Shown here in pieces: positions 47,753 to 57,417 of a stretch of 64,000 bases of DNA; the stretch's first letter is position 1, and each line of letters begins with the position of its first letter. The notes beneath the pieces were generated by a model. It saw nothing but the letters and a program-made list of their open reading frames with translations, did no database searches and was not told the DNA's origin. A program made the translations under genes and the position numbers. This DNA is from Calliopum simillimum (taxonomy: Eukaryota > Arthropoda > Insecta > Diptera > Lauxaniidae), in NCBI GenBank assembly GCA_951812925.1, contig OX638372.1, positions 67,349,407 through 67,413,406 on the forward strand. The letters are read 5' to 3'.

Positions 47753-47838
47753 TTGCCAGAAACCGTACTCGAACTCGTGACTCCGGTTTTCTAATGAAAG
47801 AGAACGCGGTGCTTAAGCGATTGTGCTATAGGCCACGA
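47753..47838 (-). ncRNA. tRNA-like module, left-arm copy
   Basis: Exact inverted counterpart of 48129-48214 with the same A- and B-box texts. Confidence 0.6.
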
Positions 47839-48128
47839 GTAAACTCTCTGAGCAGGATCGCCATTATGCATAACTCATAAGGCTCACTAGCGCCGTCTGT
47901 TGTGAAAAATTGCCAAATTGTTAGTTGGTAACACACTCTGGTTTTGAGACATGCTACGCTAGCTACAATTAAAACCTACAAGGGCGGATTTGATTTAATT
48001 GTAGCTAGCGTAGCATGTCTCAAAACCAGAGTGTGTTACCAACTAACAATTTGGCAATTTTTCACAACAGACGGCGCTAGTGAGCCTTATGAGTTATGCA
48101 TAATGGCGATCCTGCTCAGAGAGTTTAC

Positions 48129-48214
48129 TCGTGGCCTATAGCACAATCGCTTAAGCACCGCGTTCTCTTTCATTAGAAAACCGGAGTCACGAGTTCGAGT
48201 ACGGTTTCTGGCAA
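48129..48214 (+). ncRNA. tRNA-like module upstream of the ribozyme
   Basis: CGTGGCCTATAGCACAATCG as an A-box-like region and CACGAGTTCGAGTACGG as a B-box-like arm (GTTCGA present, last positions off consensus). Ends 14 bases before the ribozyme. Related A-box text occurs at 9988-10000. Confidence 0.6.
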
Positions 48215-48228
48215 GATTTAACTAAAAC

Positions 48229-48310
48229 TGATCTGATGAGGCTATATACATGTTTATATATGAAAAATATATAAATATGTATGTGGAAGTAGCCGAAACA
48301 TATGTAATCA
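48229..48310 (+). ncRNA. Type I hammerhead ribozyme with extended stem II
   Basis: CTGATGA (48233-48239), then stem II GGCTA/TAGCC (48240-48244, 48290-48294) extended by AT-rich pairing of ATACATGTTTATATAT with TATATAAATATGTAT. Then GAA and A15.1 (48295-48298), stem III ACATATGT (48298-48305), A17 giving a GUA cleavage site (after 48306), and stem I ATCA (48307-48310) with TGAT (48229-48232). Stem III is identical to that of the ribozyme at 3764-3810. Confidence 0.85.
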
Positions 48311-49429
48311 ATTTCCATGTTAACACTTGCTTTCGTCTGTTGTTGAAGAATTGCAAAAATGACTGTTTAATTAGTTCAATATAAAATTATCATACTTCAA
48401 TTTAGAAAGAAGCGCGTTGGTATTTTCATTAGTACTATACAAGCAATAAAAAAAAAACAGTCAATAAACTAACTTCAATATTTAAACACTTTCTTTCTTT
48501 TTTCCATTTTGTTTGAAAAAATTTTTACGTCAATATTCAATCATATGATTAATAAAATATTTATTTCACAGACAAAATAACAGCATTTTGTTGTTATTAA
48601 ATACCGTGAAATATGTTATGTATGTATGATGGGAACTTTACAAGGATACGTACATGTCTTTAGAAAACACATATGCACACTTATATATTACATAAATTAA
48701 ACTGAAATAAAAAAAAAAAAAATTGGAAGGACAAGACACGAAGTTACGATTTTCTTCCGAAAATTCGTAACGATTTCGTAAAGACTCAGCGTAACGAATT
48801 CGTAAAGACACGGCGTTACGAATTCGTAAAGAAAAAGCGTTACGAAGTCGTGTCAACCCTCTCATACAAAATTCGTAAAGATTTCGTAAAGAATTCGGTA
48901 TCGAAATCGGAAAAGTTTGCCGACTCGTCGTAACAATTTCGTTACGAAATCGGAACGTTTGGTTTGCTGGGTAATTTGAGTAGTGGGCAAGAGAGTTGGC
49001 TGATATCCTGGACAATTGTTTTTCAAAATATTTAACCAAAACTTCCCGGAATGAAAGTTTTTTTGGACTTTTGACCAGGATATTTGGATTTTGCCGCACT
49101 GTGCGACCGTTTTGTACACAATTTTGAATTCATTTTACTAGACGACGCAACCTACATCAAAGCTAACTTTAACAGCTTTCAGGTCAACTTTTTTACACCG
49201 AAAAGAAGAAAAGCGATGTTGCGCCATATTTAAAGCAAAAAGAAGTGGACAAGTTTGCAAAAAATATTTGTTTTTGTAAGCAATTCGTAAATACTGTTTG
49301 AAGAGCTCAGTACCTGTCACAACTGGTAGAATTAACCACCAAATTTATATGAAGAGTGCTAAGAGAAACGTCTGCTGCATATGATACGCGTTCACGAAAA
49401 CCTTGTGTTATTTTGAACAGATTTGGCGA

Positions 49430-49595
49430 CAGTGGCGGATCCAGCATTGTCAAAAGGGAGGCCGATTGACTACATACATTTCTATATAATAACAGAATGT
49501 TTTTAAAATCATTACATATAATTTTAAAAAAATTTAATCACTTGGCTTGAGAGGGGGGCCGATCGGCCCCATCTCCCCCCTTGGATCCGCCACTG
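49430..49595. mobile_element. hAT MITE
   Basis: 166 bp with perfect TIRs CAGTGGCGGATCCA and TGGATCCGCCACTG and a perfect 8-bp duplication TTTGGCGA (49422-49429, 49596-49603). CAGTGGCGGATC-type ends are typical of a widespread hAT group. Inserted in the Tc1-like pseudogene, which reads in frame across the restored site. Confidence 0.92.
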
Positions 49596-49791
49596 TTTGG
49601 CGAATTGTCACTTTGGAAAATTTCCCATGAATTGGTATGAAGAGAATGGCGTCAATGTTGTAACGAAAATTGCAAGTCCTTCAAATTGCTCTGAGCTTCG
49701 GTCGATTGAAAAATATTGGGCTATGTATTATGAAGAGAAAATTGCTAAAACCGAAGAAAGTTGTCAAAAATGAAAAGAAACTAAAACAAAA

Positions 49792-50156
49792 ATGGATCAA
49801 GGTATCATCCCTTGTCACCCAAAGGGTCAACTACTTTTTTTTCGAGTAAATACCTTAGCAACTTTCAACGTCCAGAACTTTGAGAATCTTTTTACACCCT
49901 ATCAATATAATACATTTTTAGAAAACTCATACAATTTCCTAAAATGTTCATATAGAAAAATTTTCCCCAAAAGATTAGAGTATCCAAGACTTGTTTTTGT
50001 TTTTGTAAAACAAGTTAAAAAATCAGTTTTAACTTTATAACTCATGAGGGGTATATTTTAAACCCCGCTTCAGGTGCAATTTTTTATTAATCTAGTCCTA
50101 CTCAATCACCTCCCAGAAGCTCCGTTACCTTATCGATTGCACCCTATAAAACCATT
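49792..50156. repeat. Repeat related to the outer part of the 32-34.6 kb palindrome
   Basis: AACTCATACAATTTCC (about 49923), AAAATCAGTTTT (50018) and CCCAGAAGCTCCGTTACCTT (50112) echo AGTTCATACAATTAGC (34559), AAAATCAGTTCACTA (34656) and CCAGAAGCTTCATAACCTTA (34744) in the same order. Confidence 0.5.
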
Positions 50157-51033
50157 AGACAGAAAGCCAGCGTTTGGCTGACCCTCCTTATAGTATCAAA
50201 GCTGAATTTTTTTATGGGTGTTCTTCCAATAGTAGGTATGAACTTTTGTTCTAATGAAATCCTGAGAGGTGGTGCGAAAGGTCGAGAAAACAGTTTTTTG
50301 AAAATATCTCGCTAACGGTTATATCTACAAAAAAATTTAGTTCAATTTTGTAGCACAGCAAAATTCATATCGAAAAATAGTGCAAATTGTTTTCGTATGA
50401 TCTATAGTTTAAAAGATATGGTCCATTGGACTTTCCGATCCAACATATAAAATTCATGTTTTTTTTTTTTCTTTTAGTCAGTTTATTTTGTAGTTTCAAA
50501 GTATGTTCTGAAATTCGGGACCGCTTTCACTATCATACAAAAAGTTATACCGGCACAAAGGTCAAGAAAATTAGTATCTCGCTAACGCTTATTTCTACAA
50601 AAAAATAGTACCGCACAATTTTGTAGCTCAGAAAATTTCATATCGAAAAGTGGTGTGAATTGTTTTCGTACGACCAACAGTCAAGGAGATATCCTATTTT
50701 AAGGTATTTTCCGCACACAAATGTTCATAGTAATAAGAATGTTGATTTTGAAATTACTATAACTACGCCTACGTCATAGTATCATGGCTGAATTTTTTTG
50801 TGGGTAGAAAATAATTTCCACCATTTTTCGATATGAAATTTGCTGAGCTTTGTGGAACTAAATTTTTTTTGTAGATATAACCGTTAGCGAGATATTTCCA
50901 GATATCTCACCAAGGCACCACGTCTCAGGATTTCACTAGAACAAAAGTTCATACCTACTATTGGAAGAACACTCACAAAAAAATTCAGCCTTGATACTAT
51001 AAGGAGGGTCAGCCAAGAGCTGGCTCTTAGTCT
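50157..51033. mobile_element. TIR element with GCCAGC-GGCTGACCCTCC ends
   Basis: AGACAGAAAGCCAGCGTTTG, GGCTGACCCTCCTTATAGTA, TTCTTCCAATAGTAGGTATG and TATCTCGCTAACGGTTATAT at the left are repeated inverted at the right (about 50870-51033). TIRs are about 180 bp with small differences. The middle contains a direct duplication of the TATCTCGCTAACG block (50306 and 50576). No coding. Target duplication not found. Confidence 0.7.
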
Positions 51034-51748
51034 ACATGTGATACTATCAAATAGGATTTTGCTTATATTTTTTTCCTAAATTAAAAATATTTTTTGAGCT
51101 TACTTCATGTTAATTTAAATGATTTTGGCATAATTTAAAGCCGCATATCTGAAAAACAACAAAGGTACGAGTTAGTGGTCTTTTTTGATGTTTAAAATCA
51201 TATTCCAAATAGTTTCTATAATATTAATATAAAACTTTATCAAATTCGTAAATTATAAATCTAAAAATTACGATTCGTTTCATTCATGTATTACTCATAC
51301 GCCATGTTGCACATTTAAAATTTATATTAAAATCTATCCTTCAAACGTGTATCTCATACGCAATTAGGGTGCGTGAATTATAATCAAAAGTTTTGAAAAT
51401 ATGAAAATAATTAATTTACATTTTGAACAATATAAAATTTTACGAATCCATTAATTGGTACTAATTATGTGTTTTAATTAAAATTTGAATTTTATGCCAT
51501 GCAACTATTGATAACGTTAGTGGTGAGCTTATACTGAAACGCTGATGTTTGAATCGTCATAAAGTGGTTTCAATGGTAAATTACGTTTAATGCACATCAG
51601 CATGATTCACTAATTGAACACGTTTAGGCCAAGTAATACGCATATTGAATGGTATTTTTTGCAATGTTTTATTGGTGTTATCTAAATTAGACTTTTTAAT
51701 TGAAAATATTTTTTTCATGATTCATATTTATCAAACATGTATGTACAA
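51034..51748. other. AT-rich stretch, nothing supported
   Basis: No gene or repeat recognised. The last 8 bases (51741-51748) are the target duplication of the next element. Confidence 0.45.
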
Positions 51749-53286
51749 TAGAGGTGTTTTAAGAATGTATGGAGATCCTTAGTAACAACATTTTGATACT
51801 TGACACCCCTCAATATTGTGAGGTTGGAAAAAAAAATGAGTTTGCAAAAAAAAAATTTTGGGGGTGGGGTGAGGGTAAAGGTTGGCGCATCGAGGTCAAA
51901 GATGAGAGAAAAAGAGAAAAAATTTACATACAGCTTTACAAATGCTTAGGGGTCACATCTAGAGGGGTCAAATGTATGACCGACCCACATTATTTTTTCT
52001 TTCCCAACATTTTTACTAAGCATACTTACCCCCTATCTCTAATCCCTAAGGGGCTCCCATACAAAATTGACATTTTTTGGAAATCCACCCCCACTACTCC
52101 CTGGGTGCCCCTAGAAGGGTCAAATGTATGACTGGCCCCTAATATTTTTTCCTACCCAACATGTTTTCACAACATACTTAACCTCTATCTCTGACTCTTT
52201 AGGGGACTCCCATACAAAATAGATGAAAAATATGGAAAGGAAATCTTCAAATAGGTCCATAACTGCCCAGAAGTCACTCCTAGAGGAGTCAAATATATAA
52301 CCGACCCCCAATAGTCCCCTCCAAATTTTTTTCTCAGCATATTTGCCCCCTATTTCCAATCCTTAAGGGGGCTCCCATACAAAGTTACTGTTTTTATATA
52401 AAATTCTCCCACTGCTCTAACTGGCACACGGGTACTCCTAGAAGGGTCAAATGTATGACTGACCCCCTTTATTTTTTTGCGACCTATATTTTTTTCCCTC
52501 ATACTTACCCCCTATTTTCAACCCTGAAAGGGGCTGCCATACAATTTTTTTTTTATATAAATTTTCCCAGAAATAATGGGGGTCGGTCATACAATTGACC
52601 CTTCTAGAGGAACCCATGGTCCAGTTAGGGCAGTGGGGGCAGTTTTTAAAAAAAACGTAACTTTGTATGGGTGCCCCCTTAAGGATTGGAAATAGGGGGT
52701 AGGTAAGCTGTCAAACTTTGGAGGGGGGGTAATAGGGGTCGGCCATATATTTGACTCCTCTAGGAGAGACTCCTGGGCAGTTATGGGTCTATTTGACGAT
52801 TTCCTTTCCATATTTTTTATATCTATGACGTCGGTTTTGTATGGGAGCCCCCTAAAGAGCTAGAGATAGAGGGTAAGTAAGGTGGGGAAAAATGTTGGGG
52901 AGGAAAAAATATTAGGGGCCGGTCATACATTTGACCCTTCTAAGGGCACCCTGGGAGTGGTGGGGGTCGATTTCCTGAAAATGTCAATTTTGTATGGAAG
53001 CCCCCTTAGGGGTTAGAGATAGGGGGTAAGTATGCTTGGTAAAAATGTTGGGGGAGAAAAAATAATGTGGGTCGGTTATACATTTGACCCCTCTAGAGGT
53101 GGGCCCTCTTGCAGGGCTGTAAGTAAATTGTTTCTCCTTTTCTCTCATCTTTGACTTCGATGCGCCAACCCTTACCCTCACCCCACCCCCAAAATTTTTT
53201 TTTCAAACTCATTTTTTTTTCCAACCTCACAAAATTGAGGGGTGTCAAGTATCAAAATCCAAAATTCGTGCACTAAAACATCCCTA
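51749..53286. mobile_element. hAT-type foldback element with tandem blocks in both arms
   Basis: 1538 bp flanked by a perfect 8-bp duplication ATGTACAA (51741-51748, 53287-53294). Ends are TAGAGGTGTTTTA and inverted TAAAACATCCCTA. Arms of about 760 bp meet near 52530. Each arm holds about four tandem blocks of 150-170 bp built on GGGTCAAATGTATGAC, CATACTTACCCCCTATCTCT and GGGGCTCCCATACAAA. These recur at about 51967, 52113, 52287 and 52443, and inverted on the right. No coding: the open frames are repeat translations. Confidence 0.88.
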
Positions 53287-53294
53287 ATGTACAA

Positions 53295-54699
53295 TGCATT
53301 AATTTTGTTTATTACTTAAGCAAAATGTAACTAAAATTTTTTTTAAAAAATATCATTAATATAGATTAAAAATTTTTCTCTTCAAGGTTGCCCAGGGTTA
53401 GAAGTCGTTGACATAAACCTTGAGTCCTAAAATATCACAAAACAATAGATTAAGAAAATTATTGAAAGAAACTGTAAAACAGCCAAAATTTTAGTGTGGA
53501 CAAGTTTTCCTTCATACAATTGACAATTTCAAATCTCTCAAATATCAACTTCAAAACAATTTTTTATTTTTTTATTTTATTTTTATTTTTAAATAAATAC
53601 ACTTTATTTTAAGCTAAGTGGGAAATAACTAAATATTTTTTTTCTTTTTTGTAGACCAAAATGAACAAATGTTGTAGACTTCCGAAAGACATTTTCATTT
53701 GTGTATCGCATTTAATGTGTAAACAAGACGGAATCATCGAATACGCCTGTTTTACGTATGACGAAAGTAATAATCTTTTCGATCATATGATGATGACTGT
53801 TATCATGATGAGCTCAAGAAAATAAAATTGTTTATTTTTGTATGAAATCTTTTTGAATACCTTTTTGTTTTTATTATTTTCCCCATACCAACAAGTAGAT
53901 ATTTTAATTTTGCTGACGTTTGCATAAATGCGTACATTTATTTTTATAGCTAACATTGCAGAATTTAAAAAGAAAAATGTTGATTTAATCAATATTGCGC
54001 ATAAATAATTTTCAATCCTCAAATCCGCAGTTTTGTAAGTTTTTGTAAAATTTGATAATTCTTAAAATCTATTCTTTGTATTCTCATATATCCTAAGGCC
54101 AGGGCCAAAAAAAAACATCTCCATGCAAAGCCATCCTTTGCAATGATTTTTATCTCGATGCGCGTCCCTCCCGATTTTAAAGCTTGCTAGGAAACTGTAT
54201 AGTTTTTGTGTGAGCCAAATTGTTCGGGTGGAAAGAATATGACCAATCGTCAATCTAAGAAAGTTTCATCAATCATGAGTCTAAAATCAATATTGAGCCC
54301 TCAGTTATTAACGCGTAGATTTTTCTATGACATTTTTATATTAAAAAAGGGGATTATCAAAAATATCCAAAAATCCAAAGATCCAAAAAAAACATCCAAA
54401 AATGAAAATCCAAATAAAAACTAATAAAAAATTTTAAATTACAATAGTTTTTATTAAAGTATTCAAATTAAAAAGTAGGTAAAATAAAACTAAAAACTAA
54501 AGTGAAAGAATAATTTAACTGATTGGAAATTTGTTTATTGAATATTTTTGTTATTGGAGATTTTATTTTGGATTTTTTTTCACTGGATTTTATTTTTATT
54601 TGATATTTTTTTTATTTTTTGAATGTTATTGTTTGGATATTTTTGAGTGGAATCAAAAAAATAACTTCTTTAAAAACAAAATTGAATGATATTGACTTT
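53295..54699. other. AT-rich stretch with a weak inverted region
   Basis: ATCCAAAA-type words (54352-54420) are mirrored by TTTTGGAT-type words (54560-54655), with GGATTATCAAAAATATCC opposite GGATATTTTTGAGTGGAATC. This may be a small degenerate foldback. No gene. Confidence 0.35.
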
Positions 54700-55497
54700 A
54701 GCTTTGTTTGATGATTGCTCTAGAGTACTCTAGAGCAAACTAGAGCAGTCAAAAGTGTTCGATGAAAGTTTTCCTGCTCTAGGTTGCTCTATTCTACTGT
54801 GAAAAGTGTTCGATGAGTCTGCCCCAAACTGCTCTGTTTGCTCTTTTCTGCTCTAGATTTTTATCAAGAAAGGTTATGATGAACATTCGTTTTTCAAAAC
54901 ACTTTAGTAAAAAAAAAATAAAAAAATTTTTTTTTGGAAAATTGATTTTTAAGATTTTTCAAAACATGGCCGTCATTTCGTCAATTCTTATTTTCATGAT
55001 TCATATAGGAAATATTGGTTTTTTTGGTATAGCTTCTATTTTCTAAGCAATGGAAGTTATATCCTTGTACTTTAAAATTTTTTTTTTTGCCACCTATTGG
55101 GTGTAAATGAAAGCATAAAATAAAGTTAAAAAAATTGTCACGTGACTTTGTAGAAAAAATGTTCCTGTGGCTCCCGCAGCCATTTAGCGCAAAACAAGTC
55201 TTCTGTAAAATGTTTGTATTTTATTCACCTTTTTGTAAAAAAAAAATAAAAAAATAAAAAGAATATTGATAATTTTATATTGAACTAATTAAACAGTCAT
55301 TTTTGCAATTTTTCAACAACAGACGAAAGCAAGTGTTAACATGGAAATTGATTACATATGTTTAATTGTAGCTAGCGTAGCATGTCTCAAAACCAGAGTG
55401 TGTTACCAACTAACAATTTGGCAATTTTTCACAACAGACGGCGCTAGTGAGCCTTATGAGTTATGCATAATGGCGATCCTGCTCAGAGAGTTTACTC

Positions 55498-55580
55498 GTG
55501 GCCTATAGCACAATCGCTTAAGCACCGCGTTCTCTTTCATTAGAAAACCGGAGTCACGGGTTCGAGTACGGTTTCTGGCA
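55498..55580 (+). ncRNA. tRNA-like module, copy 3
   Basis: Same as 48129-48214 but with GGGTTCGAGTAC, which is closer to the B-box consensus than in copy 2. Confidence 0.6.
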
Positions 55581-55595
55581 AGATTTAACTAAAAC

Positions 55596-56640
55596 TGATC
55601 TGATGAGGCTATATACATGTTTATACAGTCGACGTCCAATAATACGAATTATATAATGTCAGCCCTATTCGTAAAATCGAAAAATTCGTATTATCGCAAC
55701 GAAATGTTGGTCCTTTTTTCTTCTATATTGAGACATATTGTCGGTTTAGAGACAAAATTCACTAACCCGAATATTTGTTTTGAGAGAAAAACATCAGTTT
55801 ACGAAAAAATTTTATGAAAAATAGGAAATTTATGAATTTTTTTTCTGAGTGATATGATATGGAAACGGAAAACACAATTAGGGTATTTCTTAAAACGTGT
55901 AAAAGCCTCGAAAGCTCGTAAAACTGACAAAGTTCGTATAAATTTTAGCAACTATTGCGAGTTTACGTGATTTTCGAGGCATTTGCACATTTTAAAGAAT
56001 ACCCTCAATGTTTTGATAAAAACAAAAAAATATTTGATGGACAAAGTATGGGAATTGAGCTAAACATACTACACTGTTAATCTCAATTTCCAAAAAAAAT
56101 ATTTAATGAGTTTTGCCACTAAAAGAAGAAATTTAAAGTAAAACACGCCAATTGTACCAGTTAAAAAAGCATGATTTGACCGATTTGGCTAAAATTTGGC
56201 ATTGTTGTATTACCGATACGCGAGGATTTTGCTCTGGTATTTCTTGTCAATAAACAGGGTCGCGAAATTGATTTTGGTGGTTTTTGTAAATTTCTATGAA
56301 AGACTTCTTTTCAAAAACTCAAACTTTTTTTTTTTCAGATTTTACGAAAAAAAGCTTTTCAAAACGTTCTAAAAATTCTGAAAAATTTCCCACGTATTCT
56401 TTCATGCATTCTAAGCATTTAATGCTTAGCAAAAGAGCAGAGCCTACTAAGGAAAAATTCTCATTCGTATTATCGCACCGTAAAATTTACCGCTGTTCGT
56501 ATTATAGAATCACGTGTAGAAGAAATATTGCATTCGTATCATTGGACATTCGTAATACGGAGCATTCGTATTGCTGGACGTCGACTGTATATGAAAATAT
56601 ATAAATATGTATGTGGAAGTAGCCGAAACATATGTAATCA
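55596..56640 (+). ncRNA. Hammerhead ribozyme interrupted in stem II
   Basis: TGAT-CTGATGAG at 55596-55607 and TAGCC-GAAA-CATATGTA-ATCA at 56620-56640 are the two halves of the ribozyme. The pogo/Tigger element (55626-56587) is inserted in the stem II extension. The core residues are unchanged. Confidence 0.75.
55626..56587. mobile_element. Non-autonomous pogo/Tigger-like element
   Basis: 962 bp between TA dinucleotides (55624-55625, 56588-56589). TIRs CAGTCGACGTCCAATAATAC and the inverse of CAGTCGACGTCCAGCAATAC. CAGTCGACNTCC-type ends with TA duplications are typical of Tigger/pogo elements. ATTCGTATTATCGCA words recur near both ends (55680, 56464). No transposase motif seen. Confidence 0.85.
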
Positions 56641-57373
56641 ATTTCCATGTTAACACTTGCTTTCGTCTGTTGTTGAAAAATTGCAAAAATGACTGTTTAA
56701 TTAGTTCAATATAAAATTATCATACTTCAATTTAGAAAAAGCGCGTTGGTACTTTCATTAGTACCATACAAGCAATAAAAAACAGTCAATAAACTAACTT
56801 CATAAAAAGAATATTATTTTGAGATAATCAACTTTTAAGATTTTTCAAAAAATGGCCGCCATTTTGTAAATTTTCAAAACTTTCCAAATTTAAAAATGAA
56901 AAATAAATTAACGTTTAAAATTCTACAAGAATCCGAAAACAAAAATTTAAAAAATTTATTTTTGACAAAATGGCGGGACTTAGAAAAAAAAATTGCATCG
57001 ATTTTTCGCAAAAACACCACTTGGACACTCTGAAGTTTCATGCTCATAACTTGGAAAAAAAAAATTTTTTCGCAAAACTAATAATGAGAGGTCTCCATGC
57101 TAAGCACTTAGAACATCTCTGTGAATTTTTATAAAAATCAGAGAACCCAACTGCAAATTTCGAAAAAAGTGAGATGATCACAGCCAAGAGTAGGTTGGAG
57201 CAGCAAATTTTCATAAGAAAAATAAAAACAATACAAATATTTTTAAAATTTATCGTCAATTTTGATATTTGTATTTTAATTTTAACGTAAAAATATGTAA
57301 ACATTTCTAATTTTTGCTGATTTTCTCAAAGTTGCTCTAGCCTGCTCTAAAAGTAATATGACATCTTTCAAAA

Positions 57374-57417
57374 GCTGCTCTACTCTGCTCTGCTCTACTC
57401 TGCTCTGCTCTACTCTG
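57374..57417. repeat. 15-bp tandem repeat, about 3 units
   Basis: TGCTCTGCTCTACTC repeated about three times in the right subterminal part of the element at 54700-57440. Confidence 0.75.

Larger units (their letters stand above)
47576..48476 (+). mobile_element. HHR/tRNA-like retroelement, copy 2 (395-bp palindrome)
   Basis: 901 bp flanked by the perfect 13-bp duplication AATATTTAAACAC (47563-47575, 48477-48489). It consists of a left arm (47576-47970), a 26-bp axis, an equally long right arm (47997-48391) and an 85-bp unique tail ending CTAACTTC. Both arms are 395 bp and I see no mismatch, so the inverted duplication is young or has been homogenised. Each arm holds the tRNA-like module and the ribozyme, on opposite strands. 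The right arm plus tail is the sense orientation, matching copy 3. The long duplication argues for reverse-transcription-based insertion. It is the innermost of four nested elements. Confidence 0.85.
47322..48971. mobile_element. Palindromic element of TTCGTAACGAAT words with CCCWGCAAACC ends
   Basis: Between TA (47320-47321) and TA (48972-48973). Ends are CCCTGCAAACCAAAC and inverted GTTTGGTTTGCTGGG. Both arms consist of short, partly palindromic words (TTCGTAACGAATTCGTAAAG) in head-to-head clusters (47340-47560, 48750-48960). The HHR element at 47576-48476 interrupts it. Net length is about 0.74 kb. No coding. Superfamily open. Confidence 0.65.
46415..49103. mobile_element. Transib-like element (RSS-type CACAGTG ends)
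   Basis: 2689 bp including nested inserts. TIRs CACAGTGCGGCAAAATCCAA and its inverse, about 36 bp with few mismatches, flanked by the 5-bp GC-rich duplication CGACC (46410-46414, 49104-49108). CACAGTG is the heptamer of V(D)J recombination signals and fits the CACWRTG ends of Transib; a 5-bp GC-rich duplication is also typical of Transib. No recognisable Transib transposase remains. Own sequence is 46415-47321 and 48972-49103. Confidence 0.65.
45981..49791 (+). pseudogene. Decayed Tc1/mariner-type transposase split by nested insertions
   Basis: Same family as the relic at 4236-4965. It starts with MSSSKENVLDLI (45981), then AYEKNTGLSIRDVAKKVHMS (helix-turn-helix) and KLYD at 46400-46412. It resumes after the insertion at 46415-49103 (plus duplication) with RFVHNFEFILLDDATYIKA, so the first catalytic D is present. 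The frame runs exactly across the junction once the insert and one CGACC are removed. It then decays, and around the hAT insert at 49430-49595 it again rejoins in frame as DLA-NCHFGK, followed by NWYEENGVNVV, NCSELRSIEKYWA (third catalytic region) and a stop near 49780. These exact rejoinings show that the insertions came after the transposase gene was present here. Confidence 0.85.
55268..56801 (+). mobile_element. HHR/tRNA-like retroelement, copy 3
   Basis: Flanked by a perfect 14-bp duplication ATAAAAAGAATATT (55254-55267, 56802-56815). Without the pogo/Tigger insert it is about 570 bp. It consists of an inverted copy of the 3' tail (55268 to about 55363), then a body starting AATTGTAGCTAGCGTAGC, the tRNA-like module, the ribozyme and the tail ending CTAACTTC. 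Start (GATAATTTTA) and end are the same as in copy 2. Unlike copy 2, the inverted part covers only the tail and stops at the ribozyme (ACATATGTTT), so this copy shows the probable basic form of the element. Confidence 0.85.

Noticed and set aside
48638..49099. 153-codon minus-strand open frame
   Set aside because: Spans the TTCGTAACGAAT word arrays and the end of the Transib-like element. Its arginine-rich repeats are translated from the repeat words.
51769..53181. Open frames such as those with GVKCMTDPHYFF on both strands
   Set aside because: They mirror each other within the hAT foldback arms and carry no protein signature.
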